DNA from: Nymphalis io
Taxonomy: Eukaryota > Arthropoda > Insecta > Lepidoptera > Nymphalidae
Assembly: GCF_905147045.1 (NCBI RefSeq)
Contig: NC_065903.1
Span: 2,418,001 to 2,482,000, forward strand
DNA length: 64,000 nt
Direction: 5' to 3'
The position numbers and the translations under genes are program-made. Under the pieces are notes generated by a model, which was not told the DNA's origin, did no database searches, and saw nothing but the letters and a program-made list of their open reading frames with translations. Below are positions 46,731-54,753 of the stretch, in pieces; position 1 is the stretch's first letter, and the number at the start of each line of letters is the position of its first letter.

Positions 46731-46833
46731 GGGGTGCATGTCAGTCACCTCCACGTGGTGCACCCTGGGCAACGGGGTCGACAAGTAATCCGATGTTTTC
46801 TCGGAGTGCCTGTCGACCGCGGCTGAGACTGAC
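46731..46833 (+). ncRNA. HDV-like self-cleaving ribozyme of E2
   Basis: This 103-nt double-pseudoknot starts at the first base of the element. P1 is GGGGTGC/GCACCCT (46731-46737, 46760-46766). J1/2 is AT as in HDV. P2 is GTCAGTC/GACTGAC (46740-46746, 46827-46833). P3 is ACC/GGT (46747-46749, 46757-46759) with L3 TCCACGT. J1.1/4 is GGGCAAC, identical to genomic HDV; its GG can form P1.1 with CC of L3. P4 is GGTCGACA/TGTCGACC (46776-46783, 46811-46818). J4/2 GCGGCTGA fits the CNRA consensus with C46823 as catalytic base. Cleavage would fall just 5' of G46731. HDV-like ribozymes are established at the 5' ends of R2 and several other LINEs. Confidence 0.9.
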
Positions 46834-47496
46834 GCGACGGTAATGCCACGGGCCGTTCCTGGTACTTTTCTGTTCAGCAGACTGGACTGTGCGAGCGGCT
46901 TTGTGGCAAATTGAAGGTGGAAGGAAGAAGCTCTCTGCTTTCTTTCTTTGTTTTGTTTTGTTCTTCTTCCGTTTTGTTTCGTTTCGTTTTCTTTTCTTCT
47001 GTCTCATTTTTATTAATTTTGTTTTGTTTTATTTTCTTGTTTTATTTACTTTACTTCTTTCATTTATTTATTTATTGGAGGTTACTCCCAATGGTGGAGT
47101 CAGTCGAGTTAGAGTTGGTCTCCGGGGTCTTTTTGGGCTGCCGGAGAAAGGAGGTGGGAGAGGCGGGTTCGCCCAGTGTCGGTATCGATGCTGGGTGGAC
47201 AGACTAAAAGGTCACCGCCTCTCAAACTCGTTTCCCCATCCGGGTGTTGTGGACATGTCTCGCAGCCCGTGGTGGGACCGAGGGCCTTGCCTTAACCGGC
47301 TGGGCCAAGAGGAGACAACCTCAATAAAAAACATTAGTTTGTAGATCCCGTGATACCACCCGACCTCACGGTGTATATAGGGTTACCAAGGTACAGGGGG
47401 CACTGCCTTGGTGGACTTTTTATTTCCCCCATACTCGTGGGATTATACATGAATAAACAAAACAAAACATTTAAAAACAACGGACTCGGCGATCAT

Positions 47497-49563
47497 ATGG
47501 ACAAAGATAACATGGCGGTGGAGGCGGGCGCCCCAATAGCGCGCGCCGAAACCAAAGACACTCTCGTGTCCAAAAAACTGGTGGTCCGACTGGAACGACT
47601 CTCAGAGTCCGACTCGTCGGCCACCAGCATGGTGATCTCTTCGAGAGACCCCGCCTGTCGTCGGCGGAAGGGCGAGAAGCGGCCCCGTCCTGGGCCGGAG
47701 AGCTACTCCGGCTCCGAGAGCGACGCGGGTATGAGCGAAGGCGGCTTCTCGGGGTCAGGCATCAGCAAATGGCTGAAGCCCTCCCCCAAAAGGGGGCGTG
47801 GTCGACCGCCCACGACGGGCGAATACGTCGGCCTCGGGCGCTCTCGCGAGGAGCTAAAAGCCGCTAAGGCAAAGGAGCGGCGGTACGAGGCGGAGGACGC
47901 ACTGGCCGCGTACAGTGCGGCGGCCAAGGTGGCCACTGAAGAAAGGGCGGCCCGAGCAGAGAAACGCCAACCCGGCGCGACCGTGGACGTGCCGCAGACG
48001 TCTGCCGCGCTGGACGCGGCGGTGAAGGAGGCGCTCGACGTCGTTCTGCAGGTTGCCGACAGGTCGGGCAACCTGAAGGGTACGTTCGTTCGGGCCCTGA
48101 AGTCCGCCGCCGTCACCATTAAAGGTGCGGTGGCGGATCTAAGGGCCCTCACGGTGACGGAGGAGGTGGCGCGACTGGAGGCGGCTAACACGCGACTCTC
48201 CGGCCAACTGGCCGAGTTGCGCCGGGAAGTCGCCGAAATGCGCCAGCGGCCGGTGGCGGCGACGGAGGCGAACCTCCAAAACGTCATGGAGGAGGCGCTG
48301 CGCGCGAACCGCGAGCAGTTCAGCACGATGCTGAACGCTCGCCTCGAGGGCCTCGAGGGCCGCCTCCTTCCGGAGCCTCGGCTGCGGCCTCCACTCGCTG
48401 CTGACCGCCGTAGGGTAGCGCAGGCAGCGGCCGTAGCCGCGGCGGGAAAGGAGGCTCCAGCCGCCTCCCACGCAACTGAGGGCGTCGAGGCCAGCGCCGC
48501 CAATCCTGCTGCTGTCAGGCCGAAGCGGCCTAAGAGAAGTATGGCTGCCCAAGAGGCGGCAGCCAGGAGGGTGGCTCCTCAGTCGTCAGCGGAGCCGGCC
48601 GCCACTCCGGCCACGTGGAGCGCCGTGGTCGCTAGGAACAGGCCAAAGAAGGCAGAGAAGACGGGCGCCAAGCCAGCGGCGGCGAAGCCGACTTCTTCCG
48701 GGGCCACCAAGAAGGTCCCGGTTAGGAGGAAACTCCGCCCCCCTCGCACCGCAGCGATAACGCTGACGCTGAAGCCTGGTGCTGAGGAAAAGGGGTGGAG
48801 CTACGAGAAGGCTCTGGCCCTGGCCAAAAGCCGGATCAGCCTCCGGGAGGTCGGCTTGACGGCGGTACGGTTCCGGACCGCGGCGACGGGAGCGCGGATG
48901 CTCGAGGTGCCGCCGGGCACCAACGAGGCCGAGAAGGCGGCGGATGCCCTGGCGGAAAAGCTCCACGAGGCCCTCAGCCCGGAGATCGTCCAGATCCATC
49001 GACCCACAAAGTGTGTCGAACTAAGGGTACTAGACCTGGACGACTCCGTGACGGTGGCGGAAGCCGTGGCGGCGGTCGCTGAACAAGGCGGCTGCCCTAC
49101 CGGGGCCATTAAAGCGGGCATCATCGCTCGTGGCTCGAGCGGCTCGGGCTCTCTGTGGCTGAGCTGCCCCGTTTCGGCCGCGAAGAAGGTCGTGGAGGTA
49201 GGTCGCATAAGGGTCGGGTGGGTGTCGGCGCGAGTCATGCTGCTCGACCCCAGACCGCTGCACTGTTTCCGGTGCCTCGAGCGGGGGCACATGGGGGCAA
49301 AGTGTGACCGGGACGTCGACCGAAGCCGTCTGTGCTTCCGCTGCGGTCAGCCCGGTCACAAGGCTCGGGAGTGCTCCGCCGCCGTAGCCAGCTGCGTGGT
49401 CTGCACTGCGGCCGGTAAGCCAGCTGCCCATGCCGCCTGCAGCAAGTCGTGCCAGGGCGGAAAGGGCGCCGCGCAGAAGGAAAAGACAAGGAAGGTGGCG
49501 ACGAAAGGCCCGGTAGCCGCGTCTCCACGCACAGAGGCGGAGCCGATGGAGACCACGCAGTGA
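47497..49563 (+). CDS. R1-clade ORF1 (gag-like, zinc-knuckle protein)
   Basis: The open frame runs from 47350 (737 codons), but sequence before the ATG at 47497 (MDKDNMAVEAG) is conserved as non-coding text in E4, so I prefer this start (688 aa); 47449 is an alternative. The product is an RNA-binding ORF1 protein that packages the element RNA. N-terminal part: Ser/Arg-rich (RLSESDSSATS, RRRKGEKRPR). Middle: Ala/Glu-rich with a coiled-coil candidate (VARLEAANTRLSGQLAELR). Then an Ala/Lys-rich linker. C-terminal: CFRCLERGHMGAKC, CFRCGQPGHKAREC and a third variant knuckle CVVC...H..C, at about residues 639-697 counted from 47350. The stop TGA overlaps the ORF2 start (TGATG). The frame is uninterrupted. 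Neighbour ORF2 is damaged. Confidence 0.9.
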   Translation: MDKDNMAVEAGAPIARAETKDTLVSKKLVVRLERLSESDSSATSMVISSRDPACRRRKGEKRPRPGPESYSGSESDAGMSEGGFSGSGISKWLKPSPKRGRGRPPTTGEYVGLGRSREELKAAKAKERRYEAEDALAAYSAAAKVATEERAARAEKRQPGATVDVPQTSAALDAAVKEALDVVLQVADRSGNLKGTFVRALKSAAVTIKGAVADLRALTVTEEVARLEAANTRLSGQLAELRREVAEMRQRPVAATEANLQNVMEEALRANREQFSTMLNARLEGLEGRLLPEPRLRPPLAADRRRVAQAAAVAAAGKEAPAASHATEGVEASAANPAAVRPKRPKRSMAAQEAAARRVAPQSSAEPAATPATWSAVVARNRPKKAEKTGAKPAAAKPTSSGATKKVPVRRKLRPPRTAAITLTLKPGAEEKGWSYEKALALAKSRISLREVGLTAVRFRTAATGARMLEVPPGTNEAEKAADALAEKLHEALSPEIVQIHRPTKCVELRVLDLDDSVTVAEAVAAVAEQGGCPTGAIKAGIIARGSSGSGSLWLSCPVSAAKKVVEVGRIRVGWVSARVMLLDPRPLHCFRCLERGHMGAKCDRDVDRSRLCFRCGQPGHKARECSAAVASCVVCTAAGKPAAHAACSKSCQGGKGAAQKEKTRKVATKGPVAASPRTEAEPMETTQ

Positions 49564-50505
49564 TGGCCCTGCGCTGCCTCCAGGCCAATATCAACCACTC
49601 TGCCAGGGCTCAGGACCTCCTAGTCCAAAGCATGGCAGAGTGGCAGATCAACGTGGCGGTGGTATCGGAGCCCTATTTCGTTCCCTCGCGGGACGACTGG
49701 GTCTCCGACCACGAACGGGTCGTGGCCATCGTCGCCCCTGCGGTCGCTGGCGCTCCGGCCATCGAGGGTGTGGCCAGGGCCGTGGGTGCGTGCTGGCCGT
49801 CGTCGGCGGTGTGACGGTCGTCGCCGTCTACGCCTCGCCCAGTCGGAGTCTCGCCGAGTTTGAGCAGATGCTGGCAGAGGTCGGGACTCTGATCGGGCAA
49901 GCGGCGCCCGCACCGGTGTTGGTCGCGGGGGACTTCAACGCCAAATCAACGGCTTGGGGTTCTCCTGTGGCCGATGCCCGGGGAGAGGTGCTCGAGGAGT
50001 GGGCGGTCTCGTTGGGGCTGGCGGTCCTCAACAGTGGGTCGGAGAGCACGTGCGTGCGGCGGCAGGGCGAATCGATCGTGGACATTACGTTCGCGTCCAA
50101 CGCCCTGGCCCGCCGTGCTCAAAACTGGAGGGTCGAGACTGGCGTGGAGACACTGTCGGATCACCGATATATTCGGTTCGATGTCTCTGCGTCGGCTCGT
50201 TGGGATGTTCGGCCCACTGTTGTCGGAGGAACGGAAGGTCGTCCGCGTTGGTGCCTGGGCCGCCTCGACGGACAGTTGGCGAAGGAGGCGGCCATCGTCG
50301 AAGCTTGGGGGGCCGGTTCCGACCCGGTCCTCCGGATCGACCAGGAGGCCGACCGGATCGACGGCGCCCTGTCCCGAGTGTGCGACGCGGCGATGCCGAG
50401 GGCTAAGCCGCACCCGCAACGTCGGCGGGTGTACTGGTGGCGTCCGGAGCTCCGTCGGCTGCGCAAGGCGTGCGTGGCGGCACGCGTAAATGCCTTTCCT
50501 CCCCG
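49563..50505 (+). pseudogene. R1-clade ORF2, endonuclease part only
   Basis: It starts with ATG overlapping the ORF1 stop by one base. The apurinic-type endonuclease motifs follow in order: LRCLQANINHS, VAVVSEPYF (catalytic Glu), TVVAVYASPSR, VLVAGDFNAKSTAWGS, RQGESIVDITFAS and LSDHRYIRFDVS. A one-base deletion near 49785 shifts the frame between GVARAVG and GCVLAVVGG. After RRRVYWWRPELRRLRKACV the sequence crosses at GCGGCA into the element's 3' end, removing the entire reverse transcriptase. In a complete element the protein nicks the target and primes reverse transcription. This copy cannot. Confidence 0.9.
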
Positions 50506-50540
<35 letters not shown>

Positions 50541-50552
50541 TATGAACAAAGT

Positions 50553-50755
50553 TGTCGCTTCCGGCCGTCGTCGAGAAGATGGCCGGAAGCGAAGAGATCT
50601 GGGCGGCAGTGTCCCGGTTCAGCGCATGCGTCATGTCGCAAAAGGAGGAGGCAGAGCGGGAGCGGGAGGACGACGTGGACTCGCTCCCGCAACGAAGAAG
50701 GAGACCTCTTCGACGGCGACGTGCCTTCGCAGGCCGGACGCTGCCGCAGAGTTAA
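50553..50755 (+). pseudogene. ORF2 C-terminal end in E3
   Basis: The open frame reads SLPAVVEKMAGSEEIWAAV, RFSACVMSQKEEAERERED and an Arg-rich end RRRRPLRRRRAFAGRTLPQS with stop at 50753-50755. It is nearly identical to the end of E4 (one E/K difference in EKMAG/KKMAG), so the copies are recent. Confidence 0.9.
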
Positions 50756-51111
50756 AGTGTGGTTGGCGGCGGAGTCAGTCTGTTGATCCGCCGCGGGGCT
50801 TAAAGCCCTGACGCCCAGCCTCCAGTGGCGGACTCGGGGGAGTCCGTCACGTAACAGGACGGAGGCACAGAGAGGAGGGAGGCGCGCCCTAACATCCTGG
50901 CGCGCTCTCGAGATGGGTCGCCTTATGGCGACGACCGCTGGCGGGGTTGCGGTTGTAAGTCACAACGTTCCCGTGACCCCGCCGCCTTGCGGAGAGGCGG
51001 AAATCCGGGGAGGTTTTAGTGGGTAGGACGGGGCCGTCTGCCCCGTGAGTCCCACATACCCGTCCCGGTCCCCCCGGACCGGGCGGCAGGCGTAAATGCC
51101 TTTCCTCCCCG

Positions 51112-51161
<50 letters not shown>
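50553..51161 (+). mobile_element. E3: 5'-truncated copy
   Basis: It begins directly after the target copy with TGTCGCTTCCGG, inside the end of ORF2, and runs through the complete 3' UTR (GGAGGTTTTAGTGGGTAGG, GGCGTAAATGCC hairpin) to 50 A residues (51112-51161). It has no ribozyme because the 5' end is missing. It is a classic incomplete target-primed reverse transcription product. Confidence 0.92.
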
Positions 51162-51163
<2 letters not shown>

Positions 51164-51175
51164 TATGAACAAAGT

Positions 51176-51278
51176 GGGGTGCATGTCAGTCACCTCCACG
51201 TGGTGCACCCTGGGCAACGGGGTCGACAAGTAATCCGATGTTTTCTCGGAGTGCCTGTCGACCGCGGCTGAGACTGAC
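51176..51278 (+). ncRNA. HDV-like self-cleaving ribozyme of E4
   Basis: Same 103 nt as E2 in every paired segment, L3, GGGCAAC and J4/2 (C51268 catalytic by alignment). There is no extra base between the target copy and G51176, so the element boundary coincides with the predicted cleavage site. Confidence 0.9.
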
Positions 51279-51945
51279 GCGACGGTAATGCCACGGGCCG
51301 TTCCTGGTACTTTTCTGTTCAGCAGACTGGACTGTGCGAGCGGCTTTGTGGCAAATTAAAGGTGGAAGGAAGAAGCTCTCTGCTTTCTTTCTTTGTTTTG
51401 TTTTGTTCTTCTTCCGTTTTGTTTCGTTTCGTTTCGTTTTCTTTTCTTCTGTTTCATTTTTTGTTAATTTTGTTTTGTTTTATTTTCTTCTTTTATTTTC
51501 TTTCCTGTCTTCTATTTATTTATTGGAGGTTACTCCCAATGGTGGAGTCAGTCGAGTTAGAGTTGGTCTCCGGGGTCTTTTGGGCTGCCGGAGAAAGGAG
51601 GTGGGAGAGGCGGGTTCGCCCAGTGTCGGTATCGATGCTGGGTGGATAGACTAAAAGGTCACCGCCTCTCAAACTCGTTTCCCCATCCGGGTGTTGTGGA
51701 CATGTCTCGCAGCCCGTGGTGGGACCGAGGGCCTTGCCTTAACCGGCTGGGCCAAGAGGAGACAACCTCAATAAAAAACATTAGTTTGTAGATCGCGTGA
51801 TACCACCCGACCTCACGGTGTATATAGGGTTACCAAGGTACAGGGGGCACTGCCTTGGTGGACTTTTTATTTCCCCCATACTCGTGGGATTAAATATGGA
51901 AAAATTTATGAATACCAAAAACAACAACGGACTCGGCGATCATAT

Positions 51946-52340
51946 GGACAACGATAACATGGCGGTGGAGGCGGGCGCTCCGATGGCGCGCGCCGAAACC
52001 AAAGACCCTGGCGTGTGTAAAGAACTGGTGGTCCGATTGGAACGACTCTCAGAGTCCGACTCGTCGGCCACCAGCATGGTGATGGTCTCTTCAAGAGACC
52101 CCGCCTGTCGTCGGCGGAAGGGCGAGAAGTGGCCCCGTTCTGGACGCACTGGCCGCGTACAGTGCGGCGGCCAAGGTGGCCACTGAAGAAAGGGCGGCCC
52201 GAGCAGAGAAACGCCAACCCGGCGCCACCGTGGACGTGCCGCAGACGTCTGCCGCGCTGGACGCGGCGGTGAAGGAGGTGCTCGACGTCGTTCTGCAGGT
52301 TGCCGACAGGTCGGGCAACCTGAAGGGTACGTTCGTTCGG
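51946..52340 (+). pseudogene. ORF1 remnant in E4
   Basis: It starts MDNDNMAVEAGAPMARAET like E2, then loses 203 bases after EKWPRSG, which shifts the frame. In the second frame it reads ATEERAARAEKRQPGATVDV through DRSGNLKGTFVR. No zinc knuckles remain. Confidence 0.85.
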
Positions 52341-52717
52341 CAGAGGTCGGGACTCTGATCGGGCAAGCGGCGCCCGCACCGGTGTTGGTTGCGGGGGACT
52401 TAAACGCCAAATCAACGGCTTGGGGTTCTCCTGTGGCCGATGCCCGGGGTGAGGTGCTCGAGGAGTGGGCGGTCTCGTTGGGGCTGGCGGTCCTCAACAG
52501 TGGGTCCGAGAGCACGTGCGTGCGGCGGCAGGGCGAATCGATCGTGGACGTTACGTTCGCGTCCAACGCCCTGGCCCGCCGTGCTCAAAACTGGAGGGTC
52601 GAGACTGGCGTGGAGACACTGTCGGATCACCGATATATTCGGTTCGATGTCTCTGCGTCGGCTCGTTGGGATGTTCGGCCCACTGTTGACGGAAGAACGG
52701 AAAGTCGTCCGCGTTGG
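52341..52717 (+). pseudogene. ORF2 endonuclease remnant in E4
   Basis: It starts in the middle of the endonuclease at AEVGTLIGQ-type text and keeps VAGDLNAKSTAWGS (F of GDFN replaced by L), RQGESIVDVTFAS and LSDHRYIRFDV. The N-terminal catalytic Glu region is deleted. It is inactive. Confidence 0.85.
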
Positions 52718-52718
52718 A

Positions 52719-53834
52719 AAGTCTGGGGTGGCGCACGTAGTCCACCGAATCCGCGCGTTGGGCCTCGAGGTGGCCCTAAACAAATCCGAGGCCCTCGTCT
52801 TTCACGGGCCTTGGAACGCGCCACCTCCGGGGGCGGCGATAACGGTGGGCGGAACTTCCATCGCCGTTGGGTCGACGATGAAGTACCTGGGACTCGTGCT
52901 CGACGGCAGGTGGAAGTTCGAAGAGCACTTCCGGCGCTTGGCCCCAAAGTTGGTGGCTGCAGCCGGGGCGCTAGGGAGGATCCTCCCGAACGTGGGTGGG
53001 CCAGGAGGCTCCTGCAGGCGCCTGTACACTGGCGTCGTGCGCTCGATGGCGCTCTACGGGGCGCCGATATGGGCGGACGCTCTGAGCGCCCGTAACGTCG
53101 CCTCACTGCGACGTCCGCAGCGAGCGATGGCACTCAGAGCGGCTCGGGCGTACCGCACGGTGTCGTATACTGCGGCGTGCCTGCTCGCCGGAAGCCCGCC
53201 ATGGGACCTCGAGGCCGAGGCTAACTCGAGGGTCTATTGGCGGATCAAGGCGTTACTGAGAGCGGAGGATAACCGGCCCCACCCACGTGAGGTTCGGACG
53301 TGGCGAGAGGAGGCCCGCGAGAGGGTATTCGCCGAGTGGTCGGAGAGACTGGGTGTCCTGGGTGCTAGCCGGGACCTCGTTGCGGCCATTCGGCCGGTGC
53401 TGAGGAAGTGGGTCGAGTGCAAGCACGGCCCACCCACGTATCACCTCACACAGCTTTTGACCGGCCACGGTTGTTTTGGCCGGTACCTGTGTGAGATGGT
53501 CGGTAGGGAGCCGACGGTGGAGTGCAATCATTGTGGCGGAGGAGCCGTGGATACGGCGGAACACACGCGCGTAGAGTGCCCGGCTTGGGCGGAGCCTCGC
53601 GCGGTCCTATCCACGGCCGTAGGTGGAGACCTGTCGCTTCCGGCCGTCGTCAAGAAGATGGCCGGAAGCGAAGAGATCTGGGCGGCAGTGTCCCGGTTCA
53701 GCGCATGCGTCATGTCGCAAAAGGAGGAGGCAGAGCGGGAGCGGGAGGACGACGTGGACTCGCTCCCGCAACGAAGAAGGAGACCTCTTCGACGGCGACG
53801 TGCCTTCGCAGGCCGGACGCTGCCGCAGAGTTAA
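52719..53834 (+). pseudogene. ORF2 C-terminal half in E4 (RT thumb and zinc finger)
   Basis: The frame is open for about 370 residues. It starts KSGVAHVVHRIRALGLEVAL, just after the missing catalytic YxDD region, continues NKSEALVFHGPW, TMKYLGLVLDGRWKFEEHF, SMALYGAPIWAD, ... and reaches the zinc finger CNHCGGGAVDTAEHTRVECP (C-x2-C-x8-H-x4-C), then ends AGRTLPQS. This is the connection and thumb region plus DNA- or RNA-binding finger of R1-clade ORF2. It overlaps long ORFs in other frames that are only shadows. The protein would lack polymerase activity. Confidence 0.9.
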
Positions 53835-54190
53835 GGTGTGGTTGGCGGCGGAGGCAGTCTGTTGATCCGCCGCGGGGCTTCAAGCCCTGACGCCCAGCCT
53901 CCAGTGGCGGACTCGGGGGAGTCCGTCACGTAACAGGACGGAGGCACAGAGAGGAGGGAGGCGCGCCCTAACATCCTGGCGCGCTCTCGAGATGGGTCGC
54001 CTTATGGCGACGACCGCTGGCGGGGTTGCGGTTGTAAGTCACAACGTTCCCGTGACCCCGCCGCCTTGCGGAGAGGCGGAAATCCGGGGAGGTTTTAGTG
54101 GGTAGGACGGGGCCGTCTGCCCCGTGAGTCCCACATACCCGTCCCGGTCCCCCCGGACCAAAAAAAAAAAAAAAAAGGTATGAACAAAGT

Positions 54191-54519
54191 CGACATGTAT
54201 TTACATAAAATTAAATAAAACAATGAAACGATTATTTATTTTTTTATTAAGAATACACATATACACAATACTCATCACAAGCTTACATTATACGTTACAC
54301 TAAAATATTCATTAACAAATAAATATTTTCAGCAGTAAACTTTATCATTAATATTCTAACCTTAATATTCTGTACTGTTGCGAAATAATTCGATAAGTTT
54401 CAACGTTTCACACTATAAAAAATTCGTGTAGCTTGAAATAAAACTTATCGATTTCATTTATAAAAATATTAATACATTTCATCTATATAAATAAAAATGA
54501 ATAAATAATACGCTTGTCC
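54191..54519. other. right flank of the array
   Basis: It starts GTCGACATGTATTTACATAA just after the last target copy (overlapping its final GT) and is AT-rich with no supported gene. Confidence 0.4.
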
Positions 54520-54529
54520 ATGTTGCGTT

Positions 54530-54743
54530 CTTAATTTGTGATTATAATTCATCTCGTGCTTTACGGTGAAAGAAAACATCGTAAGGAAACCTGCATGTGG
54601 CTAATTTCTCTGAAATTCTGTCACATGTGTATTCCACCAAACCGCACTGGAGCAGCGTGGTGGAATAAACTCCAAACCTTCTCCTCAAAAAAGGCAGAGG
54701 AGGCCTTTAGTCCAGCAGTAGGACATTCACAGGTTGTTACGGT
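54530..54743 (+). repeat. SINE-A, 5'-truncated, with target-site duplication
   Basis: It begins at CTTAATTTGTGATTATAATT and ends GTTGTTACGGT, flanked by ATGTTGCGTT (54520-54529 and 54744-54753). Confidence 0.88.
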
Positions 54744-54753
54744 ATGTTGCGTT

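Larger units (their letters stand above)
46731..50538 (+). mobile_element. E2: R1-clade element with intact ORF1
   Basis: Order: ribozyme, 5' UTR with a 140-base T-rich block (about 46935-47078), ORF1, overlapping ORF2 (endonuclease only), then a deletion directly to the last bases of the 3' end (GCGTAAATGCCTTTCCTCC) and 33 A residues (50506-50538). The missing part comprises the reverse transcriptase, the C-terminal region and most of the 3' UTR. One extra T lies between the target copy and the first G. Confidence 0.9.
51176..54176 (+). mobile_element. E4: mosaic copy with three internal deletions
   Basis: It starts with the ribozyme exactly at G51176 after the target copy. The 5' UTR with T-rich block matches E2. 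Deletion 1 joins ORF1 at about 52144 and removes what is 47694-47896 in E2 (203 bases). Deletion 2, at about 52340, joins ORF1 to ORF2 and removes the equivalent of 48094-49874. Deletion 3, at about 52717, removes the end of the endonuclease through the reverse transcriptase core. The C-terminal ORF2 and most of the 3' UTR follow. The tail of 17 A residues (54160-54176) is attached about 31 bases upstream of the usual end, so the terminal hairpin is missing. Confidence 0.9.
45989..54190 (+). mobile_element. tandem array of four R1-clade elements on one target
   Basis: Five copies of GGTATGAACAAAGT (45989-46002, 46716-46729, 50539-50552, 51162-51175, 54177-54190) separate and bound four same-orientation units E1-E4, each ending in poly(A). 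With the three A residues before it, the left copy reads AAAGGTATGAACAAAGT, a 17-bp duplication. The empty site would read TTGATAAAGGTATGAACAAA then GTCGACATG. GC content inside is far higher than in the flanks. Unit structure, deletions and ribozymes are given in the individual entries. Confidence 0.93.

Noticed and set aside
47703..48503. Long minus-strand frames across the array (for example 266 codons here, 248 codons at 49946-50692).
   Set aside because: They are shadows of GC-rich plus-strand ORF1/ORF2; they contain alanine/arginine-rich text without domains, and some include translated poly(A) (poly-Phe).
54177..54215. The array target region (KGMNKVDMYLHKIK in one frame) looks faintly like the RTE sequence YGVNVDGEYLNHLR hit by the fifth copy.
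   Set aside because: Upstream bases in that frame have stops and no other RTE motif is nearby; too short to claim homology.
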